Origin: Parashewanella hymeniacidonis
GTDB taxonomy: Bacteria; Pseudomonadota; Gammaproteobacteria; Enterobacterales; Shewanellaceae
Assembly (NCBI RefSeq): GCF_016900895.1
Contig: NZ_JAFEUN010000010.1
Location: 1-64,000, forward strand
DNA length: 64,000 nucleotides
Reading direction: 5' to 3'
Shown here: one piece after another, positions 27,152-37,176 of the stretch
How the letters are laid out: every line of letters starts with the position of its first letter
How positions within the stretch are numbered: the first letter of the stretch is position 1
Program-made: the position numbers and the translations under genes
The notes under the pieces: model-generated
What the model was told of the DNA's origin: nothing
What the model saw: only the letters and a program-made list of their open reading frames with translations
Database searches by the model: none

Positions 27152-29482
27152 ATGCAAACCATTTCTCAGATCATCGCCGATGAATTGAATGTCTCAAAAA
27201 ATCAAGTTGACGCCACCATCAAGCTAATAGATGAAGGTTCAACTGTACCGTTTATTGCCCGTTACCGTAAAGAGATAACAGGTGCGTTAGACGATACTCA
27301 ACTGAGGACATTAGATTCACGCTTGGGCTATTTAAGAGATCTGTATGAACGTCGTGAAGTGGTGTTATCGAGTATCCAAGCTCAGGGCAAATTAACGCCT
27401 GAATTGAAAGCTCAAATTAAGCAAGCGGATACCAAAACTCGGCTTGAAGATTTATATCTGCCATTCAAACCAAAGCGTCGTACTAAAGGGCAAATTGCAA
27501 TTGAAGCAGGGCTTGAGCCTTTGGCGGATTTCTTATTTGAACATCGCACCGCCGATCTTGAAACCAAAGCGGCTGAATGTGTAAATGCAGAAAAAGGCTT
27601 CGCAGATGTTAAAGCGGTATTGGACGGTGCTCGATTTATTTTAATGGAGCGTTTTGCAGAAAATGCAGACTTGCTGCAAAAGATCCGTAAGCAATTAAAT
27701 AATCACTGCACTCTTGAAAGTAAATTAGTCAAAGGTAAAGAGAAAGACGCAGCTAAATACCGTGATTACTTTGAACATTCTGAGTTGATGGATAAGGTGC
27801 CTTCTCACCGAGCTTTAGCCATGCTGCGTGGACGTAATGAAGGGTTACTTTCCATTTCAATGAATGCAGATCCAAACTCAGAGGCGAAACTTGGCAGTTA
27901 TTGTGAAGTCATTATCGCCGAACATTTTAATCTTAAGTTCAGTGATTCGTCTGTAGATCAGTGGTTAAAAACAGTAGTGAATGCTACTTGGCGCGTAAAA
28001 ATTGCGCTTCAGATGGAAAATGAGTTCATCGCATCATTGCGTGAGCGTGCAGAGTCCGAAGCAATTAACGTTTTCGCCCGTAACCTGAATGATTTATTGA
28101 TGGCACCACCTGCTGGTGCAAAGGCCACAATGGGTCTGGACCCAGGCCTACGTACTGGTGTAAAAATTGCCATCGTAAATAAAACCGGCAAGCTGGTGGC
28201 ACACACAACAATTTTTCCTCATGAGCCGCAAAAGCAATGGGACAAATCAGTTAAAACTCTAGCTAACTTAGTGAATATGCACAAGGTTGAGCTGTTAGCC
28301 ATAGGTAATGGTACTGGCTCTCGTGAAACGGATAAGTTGGCATCAGAAGTCATAGCCGCCGTGAAAGAAAAGCATTCATCAGTCACTAAGGTTATGGTGA
28401 GTGAAGCAGGAGCATCGGTATATTCGGCATCTGAATTGGCGGCTGCAGAGTTTCCTGATCTCGATGTGTCATTGCGTGGGGCGGTTTCTATTGCTCGTCG
28501 TCTGCAAGACCCAATGGCTGAACTGGTTAAAATCGAACCAAAATCTATCGGTGTGGGTCAATACCAACATGATGTAAACCAAAGTCAATTATCACAATCT
28601 CTAGATGCCGTGGTGGAAGACAGTGTTAACTCTGTGGGTGTCGATTTAAATATGGCATCAATGGCTTTGCTGGCCCAAGTGGCTGGGTTTAGTAAAACGT
28701 TGGCGAAAAACGTAGTGGCGTTTCGTGATGAGCATGGTGCCTTTAGTGATCGTAAACAACTATTGAAAGTCGCTCGTTTAGGTCCTAAGGCTTATGAGCA
28801 AGCCGCAGGTTTCTTAAGAATTCGTGATGGTAAGAATCCGCTGGACGCCTCGGCGGTTCACCCTGAGGCTTATAACGTTGTTGAACGAATCGCTGAGCAA
28901 ACACAGGTTAGTGTCGCTGACTTAATCGGTAATAGTGATTTATTAAAGGGTATCGAATCTAAGACATTTGTGACTGAACAGTTTGGTGAATTTACCATTA
29001 ATGACATCATTACTGAGCTGAATAAACCAGGGCGTGACCCTCGTGGCGAGTTTAAAACCGCAACTTTTAAAGACGGTATTGAAGAAATTAAGGATCTAGA
29101 ACTTAACATGATCCTAGAAGGCGTGGTATCTAACGTGACTAACTTTGGTGCTTTTGTTGATGTTGGTGTTCATCAAGATGGCCTAGTCCACATATCTTCA
29201 TTAACGGATAAGTTTGTCAGTGACCCACATACGATTGTGAAAGCTGGCGATGTGGTTAAAGTGAAGGTCATGGAAGTGGATGTTGCCCGTAAGAGAATTG
29301 GTTTAAGTATGCGCTTAGATGAACAAGCTGGACAACAAAAACAAGCAAGTAACCATAAACAAAATTCGAAACCACAACATAAAAATCAAGGTCAGAAATC
29401 ACATTCTCATAAACCGAAACAACAAAAAAATGAAGCGATGGGTAATGCCTTTGCTGAAGCGTTTGCAAAGATGAAGAAATAG
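27152..29482 (+). CDS. tex: Tex, RNA-binding transcription accessory protein
   Basis: A 776-residue Tex protein. Domains in order: N-terminal helical region, YqgF/RNase H-like domain (about 325-450; [11 protein letters not shown] motif), helix-hairpin-helix pair (about 495-565), and a C-terminal S1 RNA-binding domain (about 650-725). A Lys/Gln/His-rich tail follows. Members bind nucleic acid and act with the transcription machinery; precise role is unsettled. Divergent from greB, complete, usual length. Confidence 0.95.
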   Translation: MQTISQIIADELNVSKNQVDATIKLIDEGSTVPFIARYRKEITGALDDTQLRTLDSRLGYLRDLYERREVVLSSIQAQGKLTPELKAQIKQADTKTRLEDLYLPFKPKRRTKGQIAIEAGLEPLADFLFEHRTADLETKAAECVNAEKGFADVKAVLDGARFILMERFAENADLLQKIRKQLNNHCTLESKLVKGKEKDAAKYRDYFEHSELMDKVPSHRALAMLRGRNEGLLSISMNADPNSEAKLGSYCEVIIAEHFNLKFSDSSVDQWLKTVVNATWRVKIALQMENEFIASLRERAESEAINVFARNLNDLLMAPPAGAKATMGLDPGLRTGVKIAIVNKTGKLVAHTTIFPHEPQKQWDKSVKTLANLVNMHKVELLAIGNGTGSRETDKLASEVIAAVKEKHSSVTKVMVSEAGASVYSASELAAAEFPDLDVSLRGAVSIARRLQDPMAELVKIEPKSIGVGQYQHDVNQSQLSQSLDAVVEDSVNSVGVDLNMASMALLAQVAGFSKTLAKNVVAFRDEHGAFSDRKQLLKVARLGPKAYEQAAGFLRIRDGKNPLDASAVHPEAYNVVERIAEQTQVSVADLIGNSDLLKGIESKTFVTEQFGEFTINDIITELNKPGRDPRGEFKTATFKDGIEEIKDLELNMILEGVVSNVTNFGAFVDVGVHQDGLVHISSLTDKFVSDPHTIVKAGDVVKVKVMEVDVARKRIGLSMRLDEQAGQQKQASNHKQNSKPQHKNQGQKSHSHKPKQQKNEAMGNAFAEAFAKMKK

Positions 29483-29503
29483 TGACTTTGATTGACTGAG
29501 TGG

Positions 29504-29998
29504 TTAACCCCATTCACTCAATTTAGACTTAGGTTTGCTTTCTTGAGTTTGATAAGCGGAATTTAGATTTTTTTTGACTTGTTTAACGTCCTCTTGATTG
29601 AGGACGTTTTCATTTTCAGACAAGTCACTTGTTTCACTGTGGTTTGAGTCCGTCGCTTTTGCATAAATTTTGATATCTTTGCGCGATAGGGCCGCATATT
29701 TTACAGCCAGCATCTCTTGTGCTTTTACACTTTCTTTTTCTAACTCTTCTGATAGAGAAACATCATCTTCATCTGTAGATGCTGATTGTCGATGTTGTTG
29801 TTCATGATGTTGTTGTTCATGATGTTGTTGGTTGGAATCATGTTCTTTTTCAGGATCAATTGCACGTTCTTCATGGAGCTTATTGACTTTGTCGGTGGGA
29901 GCAACGCTGGATTTGTGTTCATTATCATTACGTACTGAATCTGTTGCAACGTTGGTGGTCACAATAGGTACATTTGGGTAATTGGTAATGATAGCCAT
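29504..29998 (-). CDS. Unknown acidic, disordered 164-aa protein with QQHHE repeats
   Basis: I do not recognise this protein. It is polar throughout with no signal peptide or membrane segment. Residues 57-71 hold near-perfect tandem repeats of QQHHE, encoded by a 15-bp tandem repeat at about 29790-29832. Residues 85-150 have helical, acidic character. It lies between tex and bioH, convergent with tex (22-base gap). Repeat number is likely to vary between strains. The Thr/Asn/Val-rich N-terminus resembles other unknown genes in this window. Confidence 0.65.
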   Translation of the reverse strand: MAIITNYPNVPIVTTNVATDSVRNDNEHKSSVAPTDKVNKLHEERAIDPEKEHDSNQQHHEQQHHEQQHRQSASTDEDDVSLSEELEKESVKAQEMLAVKYAALSRKDIKIYAKATDSNHSETSDLSENENVLNQEDVKQVKKNLNSAYQTQESKPKSKLSEWG

Positions 29999-30063
29999 GA
30001 CGATTATCCTAACGCTATATTTGCTCCTTGTTAGTATGAATAATAGTCGTGTTTGCCTCGTTT

Positions 30064-30837
30064 TTAAAGGTTTTTTAACCAGTTAAGCAGTGCTTCACTA
30101 AATTCTTGTGGGTGTGAAAAGAAAGGAGCGTGGGACGCTTTTTTGATGACATGATCCGTAACATCACCATGATGACGTGGCATTTTTGGCGGTAAGTGAC
30201 GAGGTACTAGACCATCGAGCCTGCCCCACATGCGTAACCAAGGTTGCGAAATATGTTCAAGTTGTTCACGTAAATCTACGTGCTGTAAAAATTGTAGGCC
30301 CTGGGCTAGTGCGGCTTTATCTGGCAAAGGGCGTGACAAAACGTGTTCTTTTAGTAACTTAATATCTCGTTTTGCGGTTTCGCTGCCCATAGCTTGAATC
30401 GCAAGAAACCGTTCAATGACCGTTTTGACATCTAAATTGAGCTGATTAGCAAACGTCGTCAGTACTTTCGCATCAATTCCTGGCCATTGATTTTGCGGTT
30501 CTGCAACAAAGTAGGGCGATGATGCAACTGTCACAAGGGCTTTAACATGTTCAGGGTGGTGTAACGCTGCGGTTTTAGCCACTAATCCTCCCAATGACCA
30601 CCCTAACCAGACACTATTTTTCGGTGTGTTTTCTGCGATCATCTTTACCCATTCATTGATGTTTCCTGATTTAGACTGACTATAGCCGTAACCTGGCAGG
30701 TCGACATAATGCACTCGAAAGTGAGCTAATTCTGATTGCAGTGGCGTAAAAACACCGCTGTTCATTCCCCAGCCGTGAAGCATCACGATATCTTTCCCAT
30801 GTCCAATAGACTCGATATGAAGTGGAGAATGTGTCAT
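30064..30837 (-). CDS. bioH: BioH, pimeloyl-ACP methyl ester carboxylesterase
   Basis: A 257-residue alpha/beta hydrolase that removes the methyl ester from pimeloyl-ACP in biotin synthesis. The HGWGMN oxyanion motif is near residue 21. The nucleophile elbow GWSLGG has Ser81, and the acid/His pair is in the WGRLDGLVP and KASHAPFFSHP segments. Divergent from comF, the standard arrangement in gammaproteobacteria. Confidence 0.95.
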   Translation of the reverse strand: MTHSPLHIESIGHGKDIVMLHGWGMNSGVFTPLQSELAHFRVHYVDLPGYGYSQSKSGNINEWVKMIAENTPKNSVWLGWSLGGLVAKTAALHHPEHVKALVTVASSPYFVAEPQNQWPGIDAKVLTTFANQLNLDVKTVIERFLAIQAMGSETAKRDIKLLKEHVLSRPLPDKAALAQGLQFLQHVDLREQLEHISQPWLRMWGRLDGLVPRHLPPKMPRHHGDVTDHVIKKASHAPFFSHPQEFSEALLNWLKNL

Positions 30838-30886
30838 TAATAGTGCTCGAAATAATTCAATGGAGTGACATTATATCGAAAATTCA

Positions 30887-31630
30887 ATGCAAAGAGTGTG
30901 GCAATACGGACTAAAGTCACTGCTCAGACTTCTGCCAAATCGTTGTATTGCCTGTCGTCAAAGTTTACAGAGTGATGAACAAGGCATATGCGCAGTTTGC
31001 TTGAAAAGTGGCATCTATCAACAGCCTGTTTGTTTAGGGTGTGGTATCAACATTGCCGAACCCGGAGAATGCTACCTTTTGCCTTATTGTGGTGGATGCC
31101 AAAAATTAGAACCGATAAAAATTATTGCTCCTTGTAGTTATCACGATGGATTAGGTACTTGGATCGCTGCAATGAAATACCAGAAGCAATTCGCAGTATT
31201 AAATGCATTAAATTATGAGTTAGCGAAAAGCGTTCTAGAGTTGCAACAGCAGTCTTGGTACTCATTACCACAGGCGATCATCCCAGTGCCACTTCATCCT
31301 AATCGCTTGAAACAGCGCAGTTATAACCAAGCATGGTTAATCGCCTCGCAATTGAGTCAATTATTGGCTCTTCCTTTAATTGATGATGTTCTCATCAGAG
31401 TAAAAGACACGCAGGCGCAAGCCGGTTTAGATGGAAAGCAAAGAAGAAAAAACATCAGTGAGGCATTCGAATTGAATAATGAGTTCGCCTATCAGCGTAT
31501 TGCTCTGGTTGATGATGTGGTTACAACGGGGACAACGGTCAATGAAATTGCTCAATGCTTTCAAAGGCGAAATATTGATGTTCAAGTGTGGTGTTTGGCG
31601 AGAGCTGAAGCACCTGACCTGAATACCTGA
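30887..31630 (+). CDS. ComF-family amidophosphoribosyltransferase-like protein
   Basis: A 247-residue ComF/GntX-family protein. The N-terminal half carries a zinc ribbon with CIAC, CAVC, CLGC and CGGC pairs (about residues 20-82). The C-terminal phosphoribosyltransferase domain has the RIALVDDVVTTGTTVNE PRPP loop. In naturally competent bacteria ComF aids DNA uptake; in E. coli GntX is a homologue of uncertain role. Divergent from bioH, as usual. Shewanella has nfuA next, but here two extra genes intervene. Confidence 0.92.
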   Translation: MQRVWQYGLKSLLRLLPNRCIACRQSLQSDEQGICAVCLKSGIYQQPVCLGCGINIAEPGECYLLPYCGGCQKLEPIKIIAPCSYHDGLGTWIAAMKYQKQFAVLNALNYELAKSVLELQQQSWYSLPQAIIPVPLHPNRLKQRSYNQAWLIASQLSQLLALPLIDDVLIRVKDTQAQAGLDGKQRRKNISEAFELNNEFAYQRIALVDDVVTTGTTVNEIAQCFQRRNIDVQVWCLARAEAPDLNT

Positions 31631-31795
31631 AGGATTACTTACAACTTCTGAACTAATTCTTGTTCAATAATTTGCAACGGTATATTTAAAGGTAAGTATT
31701 TGTGTTATTTGAACCTCATTTTTAAAGCGCTGTTTAGTACTGTTGCTTTTGAAACTAATGAAGGTATTGGTACGTTAATTTACGAGGAGTCAGTT

Positions 31796-32398
31796 ATGAC
31801 TACGGTCAGTAATACTTCAGCAAGCTCAGTTGATCAAACTTCAGTTAAACCTGCCAGTGACGGCTGGGATGATAGCAAGCACTCTGCTTTAGCTGATTTT
31901 TTTCATCGACATTGTCCAAAAATTACCAATGATGTCGAGGCGGTTGGTAAAGACATCAAAAATGGCCTGCATGCTGTGGCAGATATGGCTCATCAAGCGG
32001 TGGGGGCTGGCGAAGACATTGTTGCACAGATTAAAAAAGACGGTGGCTTGAAGGAAGCAATGAAGGATGCAGTTCATGATATTGAACAAGGAAAAAATCC
32101 TCTTAAAGGCGTGATCAATCAGAAGCACATTGAGGCACTAAAAAATGATGCTTCAAAACTTAAAGAAAACATAGAGCAACTGGCGCAAGATGGAAAACCT
32201 TTTGGTGAAGATATCCTTAATGCAATGATACAGGCGAAAAATGCTTCAGGTGATATTGTGGACTTAGTTGGTGTCGCTGGAGAAATTCTAAGTGGACAAT
32301 TACCTCCAGGAACACTTCAACGAGTAGAAACTGATGCCAAAGGAATTATCAGTGATTTATCTAAAGCAATGCAGTGGAATAATACTGTAAAATCATAA
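31796..32398 (+). CDS. Unknown helical 200-aa protein between comF and the M14 peptidase
   Basis: I do not recognise this protein. The ATG at 31796 has GAGGAG eight bases upstream and is preferred over the in-frame ATG at 31700. The N-terminal 20 residues are Ser/Thr-rich (MTTVSNTSASSVDQTSV). The rest is predicted as amphipathic helices with repeated D-V-E/D-I patterns (residues 45-170). There is no signal peptide. It interrupts the bioH-comF-nfuA neighbourhood and is one of several genes here that look like independent acquisitions. Confidence 0.65.
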   Translation: MTTVSNTSASSVDQTSVKPASDGWDDSKHSALADFFHRHCPKITNDVEAVGKDIKNGLHAVADMAHQAVGAGEDIVAQIKKDGGLKEAMKDAVHDIEQGKNPLKGVINQKHIEALKNDASKLKENIEQLAQDGKPFGEDILNAMIQAKNASGDIVDLVGVAGEILSGQLPPGTLQRVETDAKGIISDLSKAMQWNNTVKS

Positions 32399-32537
32399 GT
32401 TCTTGAAATTTTACATTGACGATAATGAAGTCTAAACCCTTCTATTTTATGTCGATTTAGAGGCTTTGAGTGTTCCTAATACAGGATGATCACTCATAAC
32501 GAGTTAGCGCAGCATGTGTGCTGCGCTAACGATTATC

Positions 32538-35072
32538 TTATAGAGAGCTCGGCGCAAAGAACAGTGCGTTAGCAACAACTTTCTCTGACCCTAACCAGAT
32601 ATTTCTGAACAGAAGGTTATCAGCAAAACCAATCACACGCCCACGCCCGATTCTTTCCACAATAAATGCGGATTTATTTGGGTAAACCGATTGATAGTTC
32701 GAAGCCATAAAGCCACTCGACAGTGTGTCTTTACTATAATCGGCTGCTACGACAAAAGGCTTGTTTGGCTGATTGAAAGCTAAGGTGCCTTTTTTCATTA
32801 CTTTAAGTTGTGGTTTATTTAAACCAAAGCTGAGTGGGTGAGTGAGATCGAGGTCAAGATTAACAATTGCCCCACCAATGGTTTTTTTCGCACGTAGATT
32901 AGCTCTATCCGCAAAATTTAACCCATCGGTTTCAAACAAAGCATCAGCCTGTTTACGGTCAAATAAGTCAGTTTTAATCAATCCGTGTTTTTTCAACCAG
33001 CTATTGGCACTTTTCATCGCAATGATGGTTCCACCTTGGCGGACAAACGCTTTCAATTGCTCAGCTTGTTTATCTCCGAGCTCACCATAATTGCCATGGG
33101 CCATAATAATGTGACTGTATTGATTCGTATTTATGCGGCTCAATCTGCGGGTATCAGATAGCGTTACAGGCATCTGGAGAGTATTATCCAGATAATTCCA
33201 AACTTGACCGACTTCCATTGGGTTTGTACTACCATCAGTGAGCAATAGTGGTGTAACAGGTAGTACTTGTTGCACATCTGGGCTACCTAAATCACCACCG
33301 CTGATTGCTGCAAAAGTGTTTACTTGGGCAAGTTGCGTTGCATGAATACGAGCCGCTGTTTCCAATACTCGGATAATTTGTTTTCTTGATAAGTTATCTT
33401 GAGTCAAATTTACTTGTAGGCTACCAGCCCCGAAATTTTGTTTATTATTCGCTGTGAATGGTTTTACAGTAAACTTTACAATCACACCTTGAGCTAACAC
33501 TTGTTGTAACCAAGGTGCGGCACTGCCTTGCTGCCAATCAACCAATACTGCAACGCTATCATCATGGATGTTAACTTCGACTTGATTTGGCTTTGATGAA
33601 GTGAGCTTTTTGGCTGATAAACTTGCGTCATCTACAACAGTCAAATTAAATGCGGCTGCCATATCAAAGCTTGAGACGTCATAGAAAGTGGCATCTTTAA
33701 AGTTTGTACGCTTATCAAATAATGCTGCCACTAAATCCACTTGAGGTTGTTGGCTTGGAATGAATAAGCTGTCATTGGGTGTGAAATTCTGTTTATTTTC
33801 TGTCACATTAGACGTTAAGTAAGAAAATTGAATTTTATGTTGTTTCAGCATTTCAGCAAATGCATCACGACGTTGATTGTCATTTCTCGTGGTCATTAAC
33901 CAACCGTCTTGACTGCCTGACTTGAAAGCTTTTTCAGCAAAGAAGTCGTTTTGGTATTGATGTAACTCGTTTCTGACAGCAAATGCGCCTTTTAGGCTTG
34001 AAAGTGAAGTTGCGAATTGGTTTTGAATCGCACGCTCTAGCGTTACCACCCCATTCATTGAGGTTTGTGCTTTACCGCGCGCACTGGCTTGTTCATATAG
34101 AACACCGATAGCACCGTTAATATCAGGATAGGTCGAGCCTTTACCATAGAAGAAGTCATCGAAAGATTGTTTGCTGTAATACGCTTGCCCTAGACTATCT
34201 AATGCTGTGCGGTGATAGTTCGCGATTTTATCGGTGAGCTGTTGGTTTTTTTGTGGTGTTAATGGGTGAGTTCTACTCGGTACACCAGGCTGGAAAAAAT
34301 AGCTTGAACGGTGGCCCATTTCATGAAAATCACCGACGTAATGCGGTTGCCACTTATGAAAAAGTGCCACTCGGCCTTGAGACTCAGGGTGACGTAAGAA
34401 CAACCAATCTCGATTTAAATCGGCTAAATAGTGATTTAGCCGACCACGAGCCCAATGTTGGTGGTGCTCACGATTATTCGGGTCAGTATTCAAAGTATTA
34501 CTGCGGTTGTTGTTTGCCCAAGTTGCAAATCTGTCCATGCCATCAGGATTTTGGCTAGGAGTAATGATCACGATTGCATCATCGAGTAAATCTTGTACCC
34601 ATTGCTCTTTACTTGCGCTTAGGTAATAGCTCAACGCCATTGCCGCATGTGAGCCACTGGCTTCATCCCCATGAATGGAATAGGCTAACCAAATAACGAC
34701 AGGACCTTTTGAACTTTTACCGTTTTTAACTTGACCACGAGCGTTGATGATTTTATCTAGGTTTTGTTGATTCGCTTTTGAAGAAATCACTAATGACAAC
34801 TGCTGACGTTGTTCATGAGAAAAACCGGTTTCTTCAAGCGTTACTCGTTCACTGTTCTCTGCGAGTGTTTTAATGTATTGATTGAGCTGATCATGGCGTA
34901 AGTGCCATTTTCCTAGTGGGTAACCTAATAAAGTTTCAGGTGTAGGTAATTGCTGCAAATACTGTGCATCCGGCAATTCAAAGGTGCGTTTTATGTCAGC
35001 GTGAGCTGAAAGGCTAAAACCTGCGGACAATAATGCACCGCATAGTAATGAGCGTGTAAGAGGCTTAATCAT
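32538..35072 (-). CDS. Secreted M14-family zinc carboxypeptidase
   Basis: An 844-residue secreted metallocarboxypeptidase. The signal peptide ends near residue 25 (AHA). The M14 domain covers about residues 50-360: zinc ligands H134 and E137 in IHGDEASGSH and H250 in DFHEMG, and the catalytic Glu327 in GVLYEQAS. The C-terminal 450 residues include a glutamine-amidotransferase-like fold region (FVRQGGTIIAMKSANSW segment), common in large Shewanella M14 proteins. It probably degrades extracellular or periplasmic peptides. It is transcribed convergent with the unknown gene before it. Confidence 0.9.
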   Translation of the reverse strand: MIKPLTRSLLCGALLSAGFSLSAHADIKRTFELPDAQYLQQLPTPETLLGYPLGKWHLRHDQLNQYIKTLAENSERVTLEETGFSHEQRQQLSLVISSKANQQNLDKIINARGQVKNGKSSKGPVVIWLAYSIHGDEASGSHAAMALSYYLSASKEQWVQDLLDDAIVIITPSQNPDGMDRFATWANNNRSNTLNTDPNNREHHQHWARGRLNHYLADLNRDWLFLRHPESQGRVALFHKWQPHYVGDFHEMGHRSSYFFQPGVPSRTHPLTPQKNQQLTDKIANYHRTALDSLGQAYYSKQSFDDFFYGKGSTYPDINGAIGVLYEQASARGKAQTSMNGVVTLERAIQNQFATSLSSLKGAFAVRNELHQYQNDFFAEKAFKSGSQDGWLMTTRNDNQRRDAFAEMLKQHKIQFSYLTSNVTENKQNFTPNDSLFIPSQQPQVDLVAALFDKRTNFKDATFYDVSSFDMAAAFNLTVVDDASLSAKKLTSSKPNQVEVNIHDDSVAVLVDWQQGSAAPWLQQVLAQGVIVKFTVKPFTANNKQNFGAGSLQVNLTQDNLSRKQIIRVLETAARIHATQLAQVNTFAAISGGDLGSPDVQQVLPVTPLLLTDGSTNPMEVGQVWNYLDNTLQMPVTLSDTRRLSRINTNQYSHIIMAHGNYGELGDKQAEQLKAFVRQGGTIIAMKSANSWLKKHGLIKTDLFDRKQADALFETDGLNFADRANLRAKKTIGGAIVNLDLDLTHPLSFGLNKPQLKVMKKGTLAFNQPNKPFVVAADYSKDTLSSGFMASNYQSVYPNKSAFIVERIGRGRVIGFADNLLFRNIWLGSEKVVANALFFAPSSL

Positions 35073-35277
35073 AGTGTGTTCATTCTTTTTGTTTTGAATT
35101 TTTATGCGGCTAAGTTACCAGTTCGTAATTTAGATGTGAAATGGAAATGTGTTATTAAATTTATCATCGAATTAGTTAATGTCGATGATATAAGGTGGTC
35201 AAATCAGTGCTAAAATTGTTATCATGACGCAATTCCCAAGTAAAACACTCAGGTATAGCCTGAAGAAGTAGGTTTGA

Positions 35278-35856
35278 ATGATTAGCATTTCTGAATCAGC
35301 ACAAGAACACTTTGTTAAGTTATTGAAAGATCAGCCTGAAGGTACAGATATTCGGGTGTTTGTGATCAGTCCAGGTACAGCTCAAGCTGAATGTGGCGTG
35401 TCGTATTGTCCTCCAGATGCCGTTGAAGACGATGATATTTCGCTGGAGTTCAATGGCTTCAATGCTAAGATTGATCAAAAGAGCGCTCCTTTTTTAGAAG
35501 AGGCGAGTATTGACTTTGTTACGGACCAATTAGGTTCTCAACTAACACTGAAAGCACCTAATGCTAAGGTTAAAAAAGTTGATGATGATGCGCCATTAAA
35601 AGATCGTATTGAATATATGATCCAAGCTGAAATCAACCCGCAGTTAGCGAGTCATGGTGGTCACATTTTATTGTTAGAGATAACAGAAGAAGGTGAAGCG
35701 ATTCTTCAGTTCGGTGGTGGTTGTAACGGTTGTGCTCAAGTTGACGTAACTTTGAAAGATGGAATTGAAAAGCAACTGCTTGAACAATTCCCAGGTGAGT
35801 TGACGGCTGTAAAAGATGCCACAGAACACCAACGTGGTGAGCATTCGTTCTACTAG
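35278..35856 (+). CDS. nfuA: NfuA, Fe-S cluster carrier protein
   Basis: A 192-residue NfuA that carries and delivers 4Fe-4S clusters, helping under iron limitation and oxidative stress. The N-terminal degenerate A-type domain (1-95) lacks the full A-type Cys set, as usual. The C-terminal Nfu domain has the CNGC cluster motif near residue 148. Complete and of normal length. It is usually near bioH/comF, as here. Confidence 0.96.
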   Translation: MISISESAQEHFVKLLKDQPEGTDIRVFVISPGTAQAECGVSYCPPDAVEDDDISLEFNGFNAKIDQKSAPFLEEASIDFVTDQLGSQLTLKAPNAKVKKVDDDAPLKDRIEYMIQAEINPQLASHGGHILLLEITEEGEAILQFGGGCNGCAQVDVTLKDGIEKQLLEQFPGELTAVKDATEHQRGEHSFY

Positions 35857-35876
35857 CATCTTGATCTATTATTGAT

Positions 35877-35906
35877 GAAAAACACCAGCTGAAAGCTGGT
35901 GTTTTT
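35877..35906. terminator. Bidirectional terminator between nfuA and degS
   Basis: The stem AACACCAGCT / AGCTGGTGTT has a short loop, with A run before and T run after, so it works on both strands. It separates convergent nfuA and degS. Confidence 0.93.
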
Positions 35907-35910
35907 GTAT

Positions 35911-37029
35911 TTATCTCACGTTTAACGGTAACGTTGGCTTTTCGGTTACATTCACTTCCGTCGTCATTTCTTTGCCGTTACGGATAAAGGTAATTTTAGC
36001 TTTTGAACCTGGCTTACTCTCAGCAATTCTATCTCTCAACATCCAAGTACCTTGTACGCCAGTAGGAATTTTCTCGCCGTTATAGGCAATAACAACATCA
36101 TTAACCATTAAATGCGAATAGGCGCTGCTGTTTCTATCAACGCCTTGGATCAGTACACCAGAGAGATCAGGCAGCCTTAGTATTTGTGCGAGCTTTGGAT
36201 TGGCAGCAACGGCTCCACCGTTAAAACCAATCTCTCCGCGAATCACTCTACCGTATTTTACGAGCTTACTCATCACGTCATAAGCCAGCTTAATCGGAAT
36301 GGCAAAACCAAGAGATTGCTCGTTTTCACCTCTTACACGAAATGCGGCCGTGTTTATGCCAATGAGGTTTCCTTTAGTATCAATCAGTGCACCGCCAGAG
36401 TTTCCAGCATTAATTGCAGCGTCAGTTTGTAAAAACTCTTGATAACCAGCACTTAATCCAGCACGGCCAGTCGCACTTATGATGCCTTGAGTGATGGTTT
36501 GCCCTAAGTTGTATGGGTTACCAATGGCAAGAGCAACATCACCCACTTGCGGCATGCTTTTAACATCAAACTTTATCACAGGTAAATTAGTGCCATTTAC
36601 TTTGAGGACGGCAAGATCTGTTGCTGGATCCATACCGATGATTTCAGCTTCAAACTGCTGACCATCTTGAAGTAATACGGCAATTTCATCAGCTTTTTGA
36701 ATGACATGATAATTAGTTAGGATTAAACCATCTTTACGCATAATCACGCCTGATCCTAATCCCTGTAATCTTGATCTTGATTGTAAGGTTTTTGACGAGG
36801 AGCCACGTGCAGGCACAATATTGATGCTGTAAATATTAACTACAGCTGGGGCCGATTTTCGCACGGCTTTGGCAAAAGATAAACGTTCAGAGACATTCTC
36901 ACGGCCAAACCATTCATTGATTTTTAGCTTTTGCCCTAAAGATGACGATAGCACAATCACCACGGTAGCCATGATCAAACCGAAGGCGATGGCTTTAGTG
37001 ATGTATATCAGTGAATTCTTAAAAAACAT
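35911..37029 (-). CDS. degS: DegS, membrane-anchored periplasmic stress-sensor protease
   Basis: A 372-residue serine protease that cleaves the anti-sigma factor RseA when outer-membrane proteins misfold, starting the sigma-E response. A single N-terminal membrane anchor spans about residues 10-30. The triad is H108 (TNYHVI), D138 and S211 (GNSGG). One PDZ domain fills the C-terminal third, the feature separating DegS from DegQ/DegP. The ATG at 37029 gives the standard MFFK start; an ATG at 37047 is possible. Downstream of degQ in the same direction. Confidence 0.94.
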   Translation of the reverse strand: MFFKNSLIYITKAIAFGLIMATVVIVLSSSLGQKLKINEWFGRENVSERLSFAKAVRKSAPAVVNIYSINIVPARGSSSKTLQSRSRLQGLGSGVIMRKDGLILTNYHVIQKADEIAVLLQDGQQFEAEIIGMDPATDLAVLKVNGTNLPVIKFDVKSMPQVGDVALAIGNPYNLGQTITQGIISATGRAGLSAGYQEFLQTDAAINAGNSGGALIDTKGNLIGINTAAFRVRGENEQSLGFAIPIKLAYDVMSKLVKYGRVIRGEIGFNGGAVAANPKLAQILRLPDLSGVLIQGVDRNSSAYSHLMVNDVVIAYNGEKIPTGVQGTWMLRDRIAESKPGSKAKITFIRNGKEMTTEVNVTEKPTLPLNVR

Positions 37030-37132
37030 ATTGGCCCAGCAATCCATAAACCCGCAAAAGAACTTAAAAGTTTACCAGAGTCAGCCTATGAATCAAAATG
37101 ATGGTTGGGGATAGATGTTATTGATATAAAAC

Positions 37133-37155
37133 AAAAAGGAGGCGTCAGCCTCCTC
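37133..37155 (-). terminator. Terminator downstream of degQ
   Basis: The stem AGGAGGC / GCCTCCT with a four-base loop is followed on the minus strand by a T run. It lies 22 bases after the degQ stop, so degQ and degS are mostly separate transcripts. Confidence 0.9.
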
Positions 37156-37176
37156 TAGAGTAGAAACGAATCAGTT

